Below, one piece after another: positions 11,386 through 24,100 of a stretch of DNA of 64,000 nucleotides. Every line of letters begins with the position of its first letter. Position 1 is the first letter of the stretch. Position numbers and translations under genes: made by a program. A model generated the notes under the pieces. That model was not told where the DNA came from. It searched no databases and saw only the letters and a program-made list of their open reading frames with translations. Source of the stretch: Parascedosporium putredinis (taxonomy: Eukaryota > Ascomycota > Sordariomycetes > Microascales > Microascaceae); contig CASHTG010000001.1 of assembly GCA_949357655.1 (NCBI GenBank), positions 682,001 through 746,000 on the forward strand, written 5' to 3'.

Positions 11386-13580
11386 GATTTATGGTTGGAA
11401 GAGGGGGGATGAGAGAGCAGAGCGGGGTGAGTTCTCAAGGGAGATAATGAAGGAAAAGAGAGCCTAAGAAAAGGCGAGTCCGTGAACGACCGCGCTCTCC
11501 CGGATAGGGGAAATGGAGCGCTAAAACACCGTTCCGTCCACAGGAGGTGTTGGTGTTTGATATCGTCGAGGCGGATGCGCTCAGTTTCTCCCAGTGACGG
11601 GATGACGGCTCTCGAAAAAGACTAGGCGCGCTAACGTGGGTTTCTAGGCGGTAGACCACAGCTGGAGCACCGCAAGTTCGTTTCCGAACCTCTCGTCACC
11701 TGGCCAATATCGTGGGACTATGTTTAATAGCCCTGGCATTGACATCGCCGGCGGGGCACTTGGAGGAAAGAAAAAAGCTGGACCCTGGTCGCTGAGAGTC
11801 AGCCAGCGATGGAGGGGTAGATTCTGAACAACCTTGTCCGTCCCCGTCGTTGATGGCGGGGTGATGGCAAGCCTAGGCTGCTCCACCCACTTACTCGCCT
11901 GCAACGAGCAAGTACTTTTCAAAGCCCTTACTGCCTTCGAGGGGGTCACCGAAGGAAAGAAACATGATATTAATACATGTAATATTAAAGAAGTTTTGCT
12001 TCTTCTTTTTTTAAAAAAACCGTCTAGAATATCTTAAAGGATTGTACACCAAGGGCTCCAGAATGGTGGCTGGCTACGGTGAAGAGCTTTGCCCAATTTT
12101 TGTGTCCTCGGTGACGGTAGCGGGCCCACCCCTCCGTAATCCTGCAGCTTTTCAGTGGTTGAAACCGCTCGCATTCTCCCTCGAAGAAAAAAAACCCATT
12201 CTTTGGCAACTTGAAATTTCTAGACCCCACAGAACGCAATCCATGGAAAAATATTTACCGTGTAACCCGGCGCAATTACATAAGCCTGCCTAGCTTAGCC
12301 CGCCGCCCCGCCGTTCAACCTCCTTCTTGCATGGGACCTGTCCTGGGCGCCGGAATGGAAAGCTCCCCAGGCGGCCAAGCGCTCCGGGGGTTCAATTTTC
12401 GGAAACACACACAACCACCCACACATCCTCCCCCACAACAATTGCCCTTTGTTCGGTTCTTCTTTTTCATATCCTTATATTCCTTGCCCGTCCTCTATTC
12501 GGTTTCCTCTTGCTCTTCATTTTTTCACCTGCCCTTGCGGGCCCTTCTTTGCGGAAACGTCTCCGCCGCTTCTCCCGGCAGTCTTTCCCGACAGAGTATT
12601 ACAATTTGTTCTGGGAGGACGCCTTGCGTTGCGTGCCTTGGATATCCGGCATGATGCGGCAAAAGTATGCTTGCACCCTCCAGCCCTCAAACCTTCTCGA
12701 GCTCCTTTGTGCCCAAAGCTAACGTGGAATTTGCTCGCAGCAATCTATGAATGTGTGCGAGGGCCACCTGTGCCCCAGGGCGTGTGTGCTGCCCAAGAAA
12801 ATTATGAACACGTAAAAACATGGCCGCATCGCCGTCCTGGCCAAGCCGACAAACTGTTTCTTCCCGAGGCCCTCGCCGAGTCAACACCGCCTACACTCTC
12901 TTCCTCCCCTCAAATCTACCTCGGTACCCTCGACAGGCATAGATATTCATATTCCAAGCCGGCCGTCCGACACTTGAGAGCCATGCTCTCCTCCTTAACC
13001 GGGTAACTCGCATGGGAGCTAGATGCCGTCTTGAAGAGGCCGGCATGATTCTCTCTACCACCTCAAGATATATATATAAGTACCGCCTCATCGGTGACTG
13101 GCCATCAAGCAGTTCTTGGCCAGCAGCACGGCACAGGAGTGACCAGGACGGTAGCTCTGCACAAAACGCAAGTGACGAGGTAAGTCAGAATGATTATGTA
13201 CATTTCTTATTTTATTTCTTCTATGGTATCCCCGTGAAGGCGGTCATATCGCCTGTGCCTGACCGTATGCCTACCTGCCTAGGTCGTGGTTTCAATCATA
13301 CATCAATATATACTAGTACACCCGAGGCGCTAACTTTTTCCTTAAGACTCTCCAGGCCTCGAAGGGAAAGAAAGAATGTTCCATCGCACAGCTGGAACAA
13401 GGAAAAGAAGAAAAAAATAGTCTCGGCTCGGCTCCACCGCGGCCTCTGGTCACGCGGGATTAATATACGCCGTTTTGTCACTGGGACAAAAATTCGGCTA
13501 GTGGTTGTGGGAGTAGTAGAGATGATGGATACCCTCTTCAGTTTTTAAACTGACGCGGGGAATCCTCAACCAAGGTTGAC
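11386..13580. other. 2.2-kb intergenic region, KAE1 upstream / EPL1 downstream
   Basis: Only the first few hundred bases are needed as KAE1 promoter. The 12.4-12.6 kb part is strongly pyrimidine-rich on the plus strand, and a TATATATATAAG sequence lies at 13068-13080, so a plus-strand transcript is possible. Plus-strand ORFs here (e.g. 12449-13006) have no recognisable domain and look like translated low-complexity leader. No supportable gene. Confidence 0.5.
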
Positions 13581-15555
13581 TCAAGTAGGGGGCCGGGTTT
13601 GCTGCTGGGCTTGTTGCTGAGTTCCCTGGGCTTGCTGCTGCTGCTGCTGCTGTGAGGGTTGTTGGGATTGTTGTTGTTGGCCGTGAGGTGAGCTGCTCGC
13701 CTGTTCTATCGCTGACAGTTCTTTTGGCCTCTTCCACATGAAATTGGGAAGGGGCACAGTTGACCGGAAACGCAGGGCAGTAGTGTTAAAAGGATCCACC
13801 TCGTAGATGGGTGTGTCGTCGTCCTCATCCGAGTCGTACTTCCACCTGTCTGACGAGTCACTGAGAAGTCCTCGTGGCGCCAGACCACGCCTATCTATCC
13901 AGAGCCTTCCTAGACGGCCTATACGACGTCTAAAAGCGGGTGCCGAGGTGGCTGCGTGGGGTCTCTAGCTCCGCCAGCCTTAAACTGGAAAACAGGGAAC
14001 TTTTCAACTACAGGGGATGGGGGTTCCTCGTCGATGTCCATCGAATCCGACGCACTGGATGCCGGCGGCGTCATCAGATACTGCATCTTGGCTGGCCTGA
14101 ACTTGATATCTTCCGTGCGTTGGTCGTCTGGAGGTGACAAGGGCCCCATGGTGAGATCCACATAGTCCTGATTCCACTGCCGGTGGTAGAGAACCTTGTT
14201 CTCCAAATCCAGCCGAAGCTCGTTCTCCTTCTCCGCGAGCTTGTCCTCCAAAAGGACGAGCTCCGGTTCTGGAGGCCGCGTCTCCGTCCGGACGGGGGCC
14301 GCTTTGGGCCCACTTGGCGGCTTCTGCAGCGCCGGAGGCTCGGCAGCCTTTCTCTTCTGAGGCTAATTGCTTCGAGTTAGCACGGGCACACGCACCGACG
14401 AGCAGCAGGAATATGTTTTGGGCGCATCTTACCTTTTGGTGGATGAGATCCTCGTCATCGGCCTTGATGCCGAGTCGGATCTTCATCGTCTTGAACCTCT
14501 GCCTCTGCTCAAAGATGCTCCTCTCAAAGTTCATTAGCTCACGCTTGAGTAGTTCTCTTTCGCGTGAGAGGACAATGAGCTGCCTCCCCTCTTCCAGCTC
14601 ACGCCGCAGTTTCTTGAGTTTTTCCGCACTCTGTACATCACGGGCCCTGGTTTTGCGTGTTTGCCTAGCCTCCCTCCTCCTGAAGCAGACATACGGGTCC
14701 ATGTCATCGCTCTCGGGGTGCGTCTCGAATTTGAGAGCCGGGTGGATCGACGTGTTTCCGCACTCGATCCTACGAGTCTTCCAGTACTCGTATATCGCCT
14801 TGGCATGGGGTATCGTTTGTGGGGAAGTCAGCGAGGTTAACGAGGGCAGCATGGCGTCATAAGACACCACTGTGTTATCCACCGATGCGAATGGCGTCTG
14901 CGCAGAGGCCGTCTCTTCAAACACGTCCATGATCCTCTCGAAGCCATCTTCAGAGAGCACCTCCGCTCCCGCCTTCTTGCTATTGTACTCTTTTAGGAAC
15001 TCATCATCCTCCGTTGTCATGTCATATTGACACGACACACACTCCTCTACCGTTTGCGAGAAACGAATATAGGACTGGGGCCCCGAGAAACGGGACAGGT
15101 AGAGCTCATCATAGTTGGTTTTGCTCGGCTGTGGCGGCGGGACAGGAATCTCCTGGTCATTGCTGGTCCCCGCCTCTTTCAGAATGGTCTGAAGATGGAT
15201 TTCCTACACAAGCCAAATATTGCACGGTTAGTCGTCTAAGCTCTGGGGGAAAACGTGAATGTCGCGAGCGCAATGCGACGGAGTTTGCCGTCGCATCAAA
15301 AGGAATATCACGTGATAATGTCACATGACCGTAGGCAAATATCATGAGATATCAGGGGTGAAGGGGGAAAGGGGGAAGGCGACAAGAAATATGGGAAAAA
15401 TAACGTACATTTTCCTCGGCTTGCTCGACACCAGTTGCAATTTGGTTGTCGGTTGTAAGAGCATCGTAATCACCGCGGTCGATTTGATCTTCTCGGTGCA
15501 CCCCAAGGGGAGTTTTGGGGCTGAGCTTCTTGACTCGCACCTTCCTGGTAGACAT
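13581..15555 (-). CDS. EPL1: Enhancer of polycomb-like protein EPL1, NuA4 histone acetyltransferase subunit
   Basis: Bridges the Esa1/Yng2/Eaf6 catalytic module (piccolo) to NuA4 for H4/H2A acetylation. It is about 566 residues. Exon 1 (15555-15409) begins MSTRKVRVKKLSPKTPLGV, the basic EPL1 start. Exon 2 (15203-14433) carries the EPcA core: YDMTTEDDEFL, then the PYVCFRRREARQTRKTR block and a coiled coil. Exon 3 (14362-13581) holds PQKRK, DLTMGPLSPPDDQ, the RIGRLGRLWIDRRGL segment, YEVDPFNTTALRFR, and a C-terminal polyglutamine tail encoded by CAG/CAA repeats (13605-13685). Introns are 15408-15204 (GTACGT...TAG) and 14432-14363 (GTAAGA...TAG). One C is missing at the GGG run 13938-13940, breaking the frame just before RRRIGR. 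Confidence 0.93.
13605..13685 (-). repeat. CAG/CAA repeat encoding polyglutamine
   Basis: Imperfect CAG/CAA codon repeats at the 3' end of EPL1 encode Gln-rich runs interrupted by Ala, Pro and Ser. Such tails are length-variable between fungal strains. Confidence 0.85.
15306..15317. promoter_or_regulatory. TATCACGTGATA palindrome in EPL1 intron 1
   Basis: A 12-base perfect palindrome around TCACGTGA, the core bound by fungal Cbf1-type bHLH factors. It sits inside EPL1 intron 1. A second TCACGTGA lies at 15949-15956 in the EPL1 upstream region. Binding is inferred only from the motif. Confidence 0.45.
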
Positions 15556-17034
15556 GGTGGGCTAGGTCCAGGGGAACCCCCAAAAGTGGGCGGAAAATCC
15601 GCAAAAAATTCGATCAAGTCATGCACGTAGGCCAGAGACTTCGAATTCTTGAAAAATTGATGAATTTGCGTTGTTGATGTGAGCTGTTTGATGGTCAAAG
15701 GGGGCGGACTTTGAGGCCGACGTTGGTTGTTTTGCCGCGGCGAAGAAATTTTCGCACGACGCCTGGAGTCGTGTTGCGGAAGGGCGGTGTTTTGGATCGA
15801 TTGTAGGTATCTTTTGTGTTGGAGGATAGGCGAAATGGTACTTTTCAGATGCTGCGGGGGATTCTTGACCTCGCTGTTGCCAGTCGACAACTTCTCCTGG
15901 ACACCTGCTGTTTCTTTTGGCGGGAGGATGAGGCCCGTGCACATGCAATCACGTGATGGAAACTTTCATCAAAGTTCCATCAAACTCTAAGCCAGTGAGC
16001 TTCTCCTATGACATAATAACATGGAGGTCCCACGTTTCTGGCCGGCCTCAATTCATATCAATGATTAATCTCGATGACTTAGATGACAACTGCCCCCGCT
16101 AAATATTTTGGTGGACACGCAGCGCGGTACCTTCCTCCAACTGCAACTGGTACGGTACTATGTACTAGATGGGCTTCGATGCACGTGACCTATCCAAGCT
16201 CTCGGCGTTGGCTTCAGCGAGACTAACTCAACCGAGGGAGGCCTGTTTGATGTTTGGTCGTCTCTGGTTGTCCTTTTGTTGGTAGTTTCTTTTTCTCGTG
16301 TTATGTTATTATTGCAATCTCAACAGGGCCCATCCGAAGCCAAGGATTAGATAGAGCTTATCAGGTGCTGGCCGCACTGGCCGCAACACTCCCGCAAGCT
16401 GTTGTCGTAAAAAAGCAGAATATGAATGGCGGATGGATCAATCTGATGATACTTGTACAATTCAAGTCAAAGTTACGAATAATATTCGAACCTGCAAGGC
16501 CGTGTCACTACCATCGATTGATGGGCCAGCCAGTCGAACAACTGGCGAAAAAGGGCTGAGTGCTGACTGCGCTCGGGCCCCTCTGGGCCTTGCTAGCCGG
16601 GCGTCAAGTTTAGACTATCAAGGGTTGCGCAGGAGCCGTCCCGCTCAGCTTGGAGAGTTCCGTCAAAGCAGAACGTTTTCCCCTCCCCTCCATTTCAGCC
16701 CACAGGCGACCCCTCCTCCCAATGGGTCCCCCTATCAATCAATCCTACCACAATGAGCCTCGAGGTTTCCATGAGCCTTACCCCACCGTCTGTCACCAAT
16801 CCATCAATCAATTGATGACAATTGCGCTATCAGCGAGGGGCACGCCGCCTAATTTTTTTGCCCCTTTTGCCTCGCGCCTAAAGCAGCCCATTCTTGATTG
16901 CCAACCTCAACCTTTGTCAAACGTCCACCCCACCACCCACCGCGGCAAATCTTCTAAACACACATCCTCCCTCTCCCTCGTCCGCCTCTTCTTCCTCTTC
17001 CTTTCCCTGTGCCCACGTCTACACACGCGCAAAG
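15556..17034. other. Divergent intergenic region, EPL1 / calcineurin B
   Basis: About 1.5 kb. TCACGTGA occurs at 15949-15956. The 200 bases before 17035 are C/T-rich on plus, as in a leader. Short ORFs on both strands show no domain or conserved-looking segment. Confidence 0.6.
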
Positions 17035-18169
17035 ATGGGTAACACGACTAGCGCTGTGCTTGACAACATTGTCGAGGGGTCCAACTGTGAGTTCCTACCT
17101 CCTTGGCCTAGGCTCTTCGCCTTGCTACACCTCTGCCCTCCCTCGCCTGCGCGCAGCCTCGTTTAGCGGCCTGAGATGAGAACAACCCCCTTTGGCGTAC
17201 GGCGATGTGGCCATGTTTTCGAATAAGCTCGCTGATAGAAAATGAACCCAATCTTAGTCGATAGGGAAGAAGTGGATCGCTTGCGCAAGAGGTTTATGAA
17301 GCTTGATAAGGCATGTTTCACTCCCAAGCCCTAGAAACCGAGCTTCCTTGGAGCTTCTAGACAATATCGACAAGGTCAAATGGTACTCATTAGAAGTGAA
17401 GCTAACTCTACGGCCCGCCCGGCAATACAGGACAACTCGGGAACGATCGAGCGAGAAGAATTCCTAAGCCTACCTGCCATCTCTTCGAACCCGCTAGCAA
17501 CGAGGTGAGACTTTGACTCACCGATGCACCGTGCCTAGCAAACACATACTGCGGACCCTGCGTACGAGGCTCGCGATCGACGTCGGAGCTCGGCTGCGCA
17601 GGCGCGTGTATAAACCGTAACTAACAGGCGGCCCTCCTCTAGGATGATTGCCATTTTCGATGAGGATGGTGGTGGCGACGTCGACTTCCAGGAGTTTGTT
17701 TCGGGCCTCAGCGCCTTCTCTAGCAAGGGAAACAAGGACCAGAAGCTTCAGTTCGCCTTCAAAGTGTACGATATCGACCGCGACGGATACATCAGCAACG
17801 GCGAGCTTTTCATCGTCCTCAAGATGATGGTGGGCAACAACCTCAAGGACCAGCAGCTGCAGCAGATTGTCGACAAGACGATAATGGAGGCGGATCTAGA
17901 CAACGATGGTAAAATCAGCTTCGAAGAGTTCAAGAAGATGGTGGAAAATACCGATGTCAGCAACAGCATGACTTTGGGTAAGTTGCGTTTCCGCTGGGCT
18001 GCACCTGCTATTCCCTTGATCTATATCCAAGGCCCACTTGTTCAGATCTATTGTGCCGCACTTGGAGCGCGATGGTCGCTCTTGCCAGGACGCTACTGCC
18101 ATCCGCTGCCTTCCCCTCGCTCACTCCGAACCTTCCTTTCGCTAATCGTTCCGTTTAGACAACTTTTAA
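17035..18169 (+). CDS. CNB1: Calcineurin regulatory subunit B
   Basis: Ca2+-binding regulatory subunit of the calcineurin phosphatase (calcium, stress and hyphal growth signalling). It is 174 residues, exactly the filamentous-fungal length. The five exons are 17035-17086, 17258-17310, 17431-17504, 17643-17977 and 18159-18169. The N terminus MGNTTSAV is an N-myristoylation site. Four EF-hand loops are visible: DKDNSGTIEREE, DEDGGGDVDFQE, DIDRDGYISNGE and DLDNDGKISFEE, each with acidic 1/3/5 and terminal Glu. It ends SMTLDNF. Intron 2 (17311-17430) starts with GCATGT, so it is a GC-AG intron; the other three have GT donors. No frame breaks. The unspliced reading after 17977 to 18462 is intron and 3' sequence, not protein. 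Confidence 0.95.
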
Positions 18170-21100
18170 GTCATGAGAACATGACCCCCATTGGGGTATT
18201 AATGACCTGGATCACGGCAGCTTGTTTTGAATGTGCTTGGAATATGATCTTGAAATATTTGGAGCAGGGTGATCTTGTTTGTGGAACCAGAAATTTCCTG
18301 GTTAGAGAACATCCGACTCTTTTCCTATCCTCGACCTCTGATCTTTCCTTTTCTTTTTCCTCCTCCCCCTCCCCTCTATCATCCAGTTTCCACTTCCTTT
18401 ACTTGTTCCCCTCTCTTTTGAAAACCTTACACGGCAACCTTTGGTCCCAGTTCGGCGCCTAGCAGATCCGCGTATGAGGGTTATGAATTCACGATATGGC
18501 AATTTCTCACGGCCTATTTTTGCGGTACCAAAAATCCATGACGCAGGTCTGGAACGTCTGTTTTCCGTGATATCCCTTCGTATTGAAGTGTCCAAAGTCA
18601 TCCGGGTTTTAGCTGCGGCCCATATCTCGCCCTGTCCAGGTTCCGCTGTCCCCGCGACTGTTTTCGTTCCCGTCCGCATGAATTTGACCCAGGCACCGAA
18701 CCACATTTTCTATTGTCTGATAATCAGTGCCTAGCACTTGCCGTCCCCGATGCGTTGCCAGACATCGTTTCTCTTCCGCCTCGGCAACCGACCTTGTTAG
18801 TGGATCGAACCTGAACTGGGGACGGCTTGCAGGTCAGGGTGCGGAGATAAAATGTGAAAGGCCGCATCATCGGACAAACGAGCGCAGGTCTGGGACGGTT
18901 CGGCACCACAAAAGTGTGCTTCTTGGATCGCGACAGGCGGATTAGGGTCAGATGCGTGTTTTCCGAACCCGGGCAAGGTGCTTTAATATATGTAGCGATA
19001 TATTACGTGCAGGTGGATGGGATCGCTACCGGGCCGGAACAACGGCTCTCACAGCTATTTTTTTTTCGTGGAAACTTGCAAACCGCTACGGTTTCAATCC
19101 GCACCGCGACCATTCGGGCCCATGTTCGTCGTCTCTTCTATCCTCCTCATCGAATGGTGCTTTCTTCCCATAAGCCCCTGCCTTTCCTTGGTTTCCCCGC
19201 CCATTCAATGCACATTTGTTCCGCGTCTAGTTCCAGGAAAGATCCGAACCAGAGCGCATGGAAACCTGGTTTTCTTTTTTTTTTCTTGTGTTTTTCCCCT
19301 CGGACTGCTGTTGCTCCTCCCGTTGCGGTGTGCCCTCCGATTCGTAGTTGAAAAGTTAGCACGAGGTGAAAACAGACGGAGGGCTTGGTCCTAAGATGGG
19401 ATCGACCTTCAAGGGGAGGGGCATATTGGAGATCTGTTACATCTGAACAGACAGCTATATCCGATCCACTCTTATGATTTACGGCTTCTGGAGATAGACA
19501 GATGAACTCTATCAATCCCTGCCCAACTTTAACTGTGTCTGTATCGCGTCTAGAATACACTTATTACCTCGGCTTTCTCTTTTGGTTTCGAAACGTGAGA
19601 AGCCCTCCTCGAAATACCCCTTTTTCGGTGTCCTCGCCCATTCTATTAATGCTTCCTCCTATTTTTTTTTCCCCACCATGACCGAAACATGTAGCCAGCA
19701 AACAGTCGCTCGGCATATTTCCATATCACTTACAATATTATATTGTCCTAGTCCCTGAAACCTGGCCCCAGGTACCGGCGGCATAACAATCACCCGAAGA
19801 AGACCAGACAACTGCACAAGACCCTGAACCAGGTTTCTCCCTCCACACCAAAGGCTCTTTGTTGCACCGTCTTTAATGCCGAACTGACGACGTGTGGCCC
19901 GGGGGTGTTTACGATATTCTTGTGCGCCCGAAACAAGGTCCATTGATGCGCAGGAAACGGGATACTCTCATGTATCGATACCCTTCATGAGGCTCTCCCA
20001 TCGACGGGGGTTGGGAATCCAAGCTGTCAAGACCTTCCGTTCTCGACTCCTTGTGCATTCGTGCAAGGATCCCCCTCCAAACGTGTTCATGCTGAAGCCA
20101 CACTAGTCGGGCATCGAAGAGAAAGAATTGGTGAGCGAGAAAAGGAAGGATGAGGCGGTAGACAAAGAGAAGAATTTTTTCAGGGAAGTTTTTCAAGGGT
20201 ATAGGTGACATTCCGGTACTCCGACGCCAGTGCTACTCGCCGCGCTCTGCTGTCCCCCGATGTGCACACACCCGCGCGATCACCCGCATCCCCCTTTTGG
20301 TCTGGCGAGGGGCCATTTCTGAAGCACAAACGTGGTGGTCCAGATCCAGGGAGAAAGCAAGGTGCGCAAGCGCGTCAACGACGGAGCACGTTGCCGATGC
20401 GACATTTGAGCTGGTTTCTCCACACGATGCGATGCTAACCACCCTCCCCGTCTTCAAAATCCTTCAAACTCGCCACTGGTTGGGCACCATTACATGGTTC
20501 TTTCGGGTCCAAATAGGACTTCAACAGATGGGGATGGCGGGTAGAGAGGCGCAATGCTAGGTTTCCAAGATGATGACGTAAAATACCTAGATTATTCCAC
20601 TCACCCCCTTCACCTTCACCCGCTTCAGCCCCTTCCCCCGCTTTGATAAGACGTCCTCACCCTTTAGAAGTCCCTCGGAACAACTAGTTGCCCTACCGAG
20701 CTCAGCAGCCGAACCTGCCATGTGATTGGGAATGCGTGGTATGCCTCACTATTTGGAATACTCCCTCTCGTCTTGGTATCTAGACTGAGAACTCTCAGAG
20801 ATTCGCGACATCTCAAGCACAGGCACAGGTACAGGCAGCCATTGGCACGGGCCGGACGTGGGCGGGGCATGAGCGCGTGTTAGAGGATCGGGGACCGCTC
20901 GAGGCTGATTGGCGAGGAAACCCATTGGGGGATGTGGCGATGTCTGTTCTTGGGTGACAGACCGACTTCCCTGTCGGCCTTCGCGTCGCTCGTGCAGGTT
21001 GTCAGGCCATTGACAAGGCGATGCTGCCCGGGGCAGCCTCCCCGAAAGCCTCACCGGCCGCACTTCGGGCTTCTAGAATCTCATCTATAGAGTCACACTT

Positions 21101-24100
21101 TCCTTTGGGCTGTGCCGGTAACAGTTGTCCGTCTCCTTGCTGCTACATGGTATATTAAAAATGCCTGCACTGACAACAAGGGCATCAATCTGTCGAACCG
21201 CAGCCAGTTTGAAGCAGCTAAGGCACTAGTGGTAAAAGAGCTCCGTGGGTCATCTCCGGCGCTGGCATCTCAGCAAAGCCTGTTCCCTGTAACACTCGTG
21301 AGCACTTGGTTCGATAGGGGCAGGTGGAAATGTTGGAGCGATATAATTAGAACAGGGAGAGCTGATGTTCTCGAACTCCCTGGCCCCGGATGTCTGACGT
21401 CTGGCTCCATTAACATAGAGGCATATACTTCGCTTTGAATCATGAAAATGATCGAATACCCTAGTCTCCATTCAAGGGCTTCGTGGTATTATTTTTTTCT
21501 CCCTTTATCTCCGACATGCCCCATCCTTGCTAATTTCGGGGCTCTTTGAAGCTGGAACGAGTACAATGACACGGTACCCCAAGGGGTAGAGAGACTTTGC
21601 GTTGTGCCTGGTACGCACGGGTGTGGATCTTTTCAAAGCTCTTAGAATTCCTTCAGAAGGATGAAAGAGGGTAAGAGCTTCCGGAGTTCCGAATAGCACA
21701 ATCAGGAAAGAAGCGTAAAGACCAGCCGGCACCGGAATCCTTCCGTCACTCCTTCGCTTTGAACTGAACGACCGAGACCAAAGGTGCGTGCTACGCCAGC
21801 CCTCCTTGATTGTGAGTGTTAATGCGGTTCATCGAATCGATGATATCAATCGGTGGGGTGTGCCTACGTCTAGGCCCGTTCACCTTGATGGCCAGAAACT
21901 GTTTGGGATATTGTGAGGAGTAACGAGGGGAAAGAAGAGGTCAAGGTGGAAGCTAAACACTTTTCGAGTGACTGCCCGTGAACTTGGGCCCTCGGAAACA
22001 TCTGGGGCTAGAATTGAAGAAATTTTAAGTTGTTACAGAGGTACACTCTAGTGATGCACTCCGGCAATGCGGTCTTGCCCAAACACACGCACACACACAG
22101 TTCAAATTGCTGGGGAAGCCGGACATTGGGGGAAGAAGTATTAAAGTAATTTCTCCGTCATAGTATGGAGCGCGATGTTGAATTCTTCTCTGATCCTTGC
22201 TTCGAGAATGCTCCATTTTGACAAGAGTCGACCCGGAATATTGATTCGTCAAGGCCCTGCACTGATAGCCGAAATGAACGACGAACCTGTTCGTACTTGT
22301 AGTATAGTGAATGCAGGTACAACCAGGGTGGATGCAGCTACACCAACTTCCAAGGTGGGATCGAAATTGGCCATGCTAGCCGTCTCGACCAAGCTTAGGT
22401 TTGTGCGACTAGCAGAAGAGCTGTTTGACAACACAAATGGGAAAGAGATGGAGCATCAGGGAAGAAGGAACATTGAACATTGAAGGCACAAGTTCTACTC
22501 AAGCCACTGCATTGGCCCATCCCACCTGTGTGTCCGACGCCCAATGGGTACCGAGGCTTTTAAGGCCATTCAGAGAACCCCTTCTCAGAGACCCTCACAG
22601 CCTCCGCCCCACGGTTCTTCCTTCCTTGGCACCCACACTTCTACTTGTAAGTTGGCGCCTCGACTCAAACAGGACGGAGCGTCCTGCAATACCCACACCT
22701 CTAGGTATCTGAGCCAGCAGACAGAGCCACCTCTTTCGCGAGATACGTAATAGAAGAGCGAGGAGAGGCGAGAGGAAGGGGCGAATGGAGAAGGGATCAT
22801 TGACGCGGCCACACCTCCCTCTCCGTCACAAGGGACTTCGTGCCTTCTTCTCCCTAGTAGCTTTTTCCCGTCATAGGGCTTAGCGAGCGCAGTGGAACGC
22901 TCAAAGCTGATAGATCAATTTGGGTTCGATCTTTGCTGCAAAAAAAACAAAACCTGTTCCAAATTACCCTTGTCTAATGCCAATTTAGTCAGCGGAGCTT
23001 TCCCCGCCCGTGTCTTCCGCTTGCCTCGAGGTTGTATTCGTCCGACATGTTCTGGCTATGATTACCACTATGACGCGCCATGTCCATGTCTGTCTGTCCA
23101 TTCGCCTTTCTTCGTGTCCTGTCACGCTAGTGCACGTCTCCTCATTTTCTTCTCTGCCCCACCACCCCTTTGAACGAGCCCTAGAGGGATCGAAGACGTC
23201 AGCAAGGCAACAGTTCCAAAAGAACATGCTGAAAGAGTCAAGGGCCCAAGACCAACCTTCTTTTTCCCTCTTAGAACACACTAAAACAAGGTGTGGAGTG
23301 ATGAGGAAGGATAGACAGGCCAAGGGGTGGGCAATCTAACCAGGCAATCTCGGGAGAACAGTTCTCCTCATGCTGGACCTCGTGTCAGTGGTCAACGGCA
23401 AAACCAAGCTCCCCAGAAAGTTCCAGAGTTCGCAAAATCCTTGTCCTTCAAAACGACTAACCAACCGAAAGAGGAGACTCGGCAAATGTAGCACGCTCCT
23501 GAGACTTGAACATAGCGCTCCCCATGAAGTGATTCTTTCGCCGGCCGTCTCTGATGGCGAGGCATGGGTGTTTTGGGACCACCCGCCTTCCTCTTCCATT
23601 CATGGATTCATCGTTCACCCCTTCCTTTCCCAGCTACTTTTCCTTCCCTTTGGTGCCTATCAAAGTACAGTACTATTCTTGGAAACCCTGAAAGCCAAGA
23701 CTTGATCAATGTCACATATTAGCTATCCTTTCAGTTCTTCTCTTCCTCATTTTTCCACAGAAGCTCGGTAGAGGCCGAAGGGAAAAGGACCACGAAGAAA
23801 GGGAAAGTCGCCGGGAAAAGGGAAAAAGAAGAAGCGTTCTTTCTCTTTTCTTTTCCCTACCCCTCCCTCTTCGACCAAAATGGTGAGCTTCAAGAAAGAA
23901 AAGGGGAAAAAAATTCCACTACCACTTCGCTGGCAACCAGCCGCCGAATACCTAATACTCGATATTCTATTCACAGTCTCCAGACGGTTGTCTGTCTGTC
24001 CATCCTCAGAGCGTTACTCTCCGGAGCCCCATGCGCAGAATGCTGCATTATTCCCTTGCATATGCAAATGCAAGCCTCGACCCGGGGCTCCTTGCACCAA

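Noticed and set aside
12449..13006. 185-codon plus-strand ORF
   Set aside because: Phe/Pro/Ser-rich start is a translated pyrimidine tract. No domain, no continuous coding character, no homologous family recognised.
18808..18835. Minus-strand B-box-like GGTTCGATCC
   Set aside because: The flanking bases do not form a T-stem and there is no A-box at the right distance.
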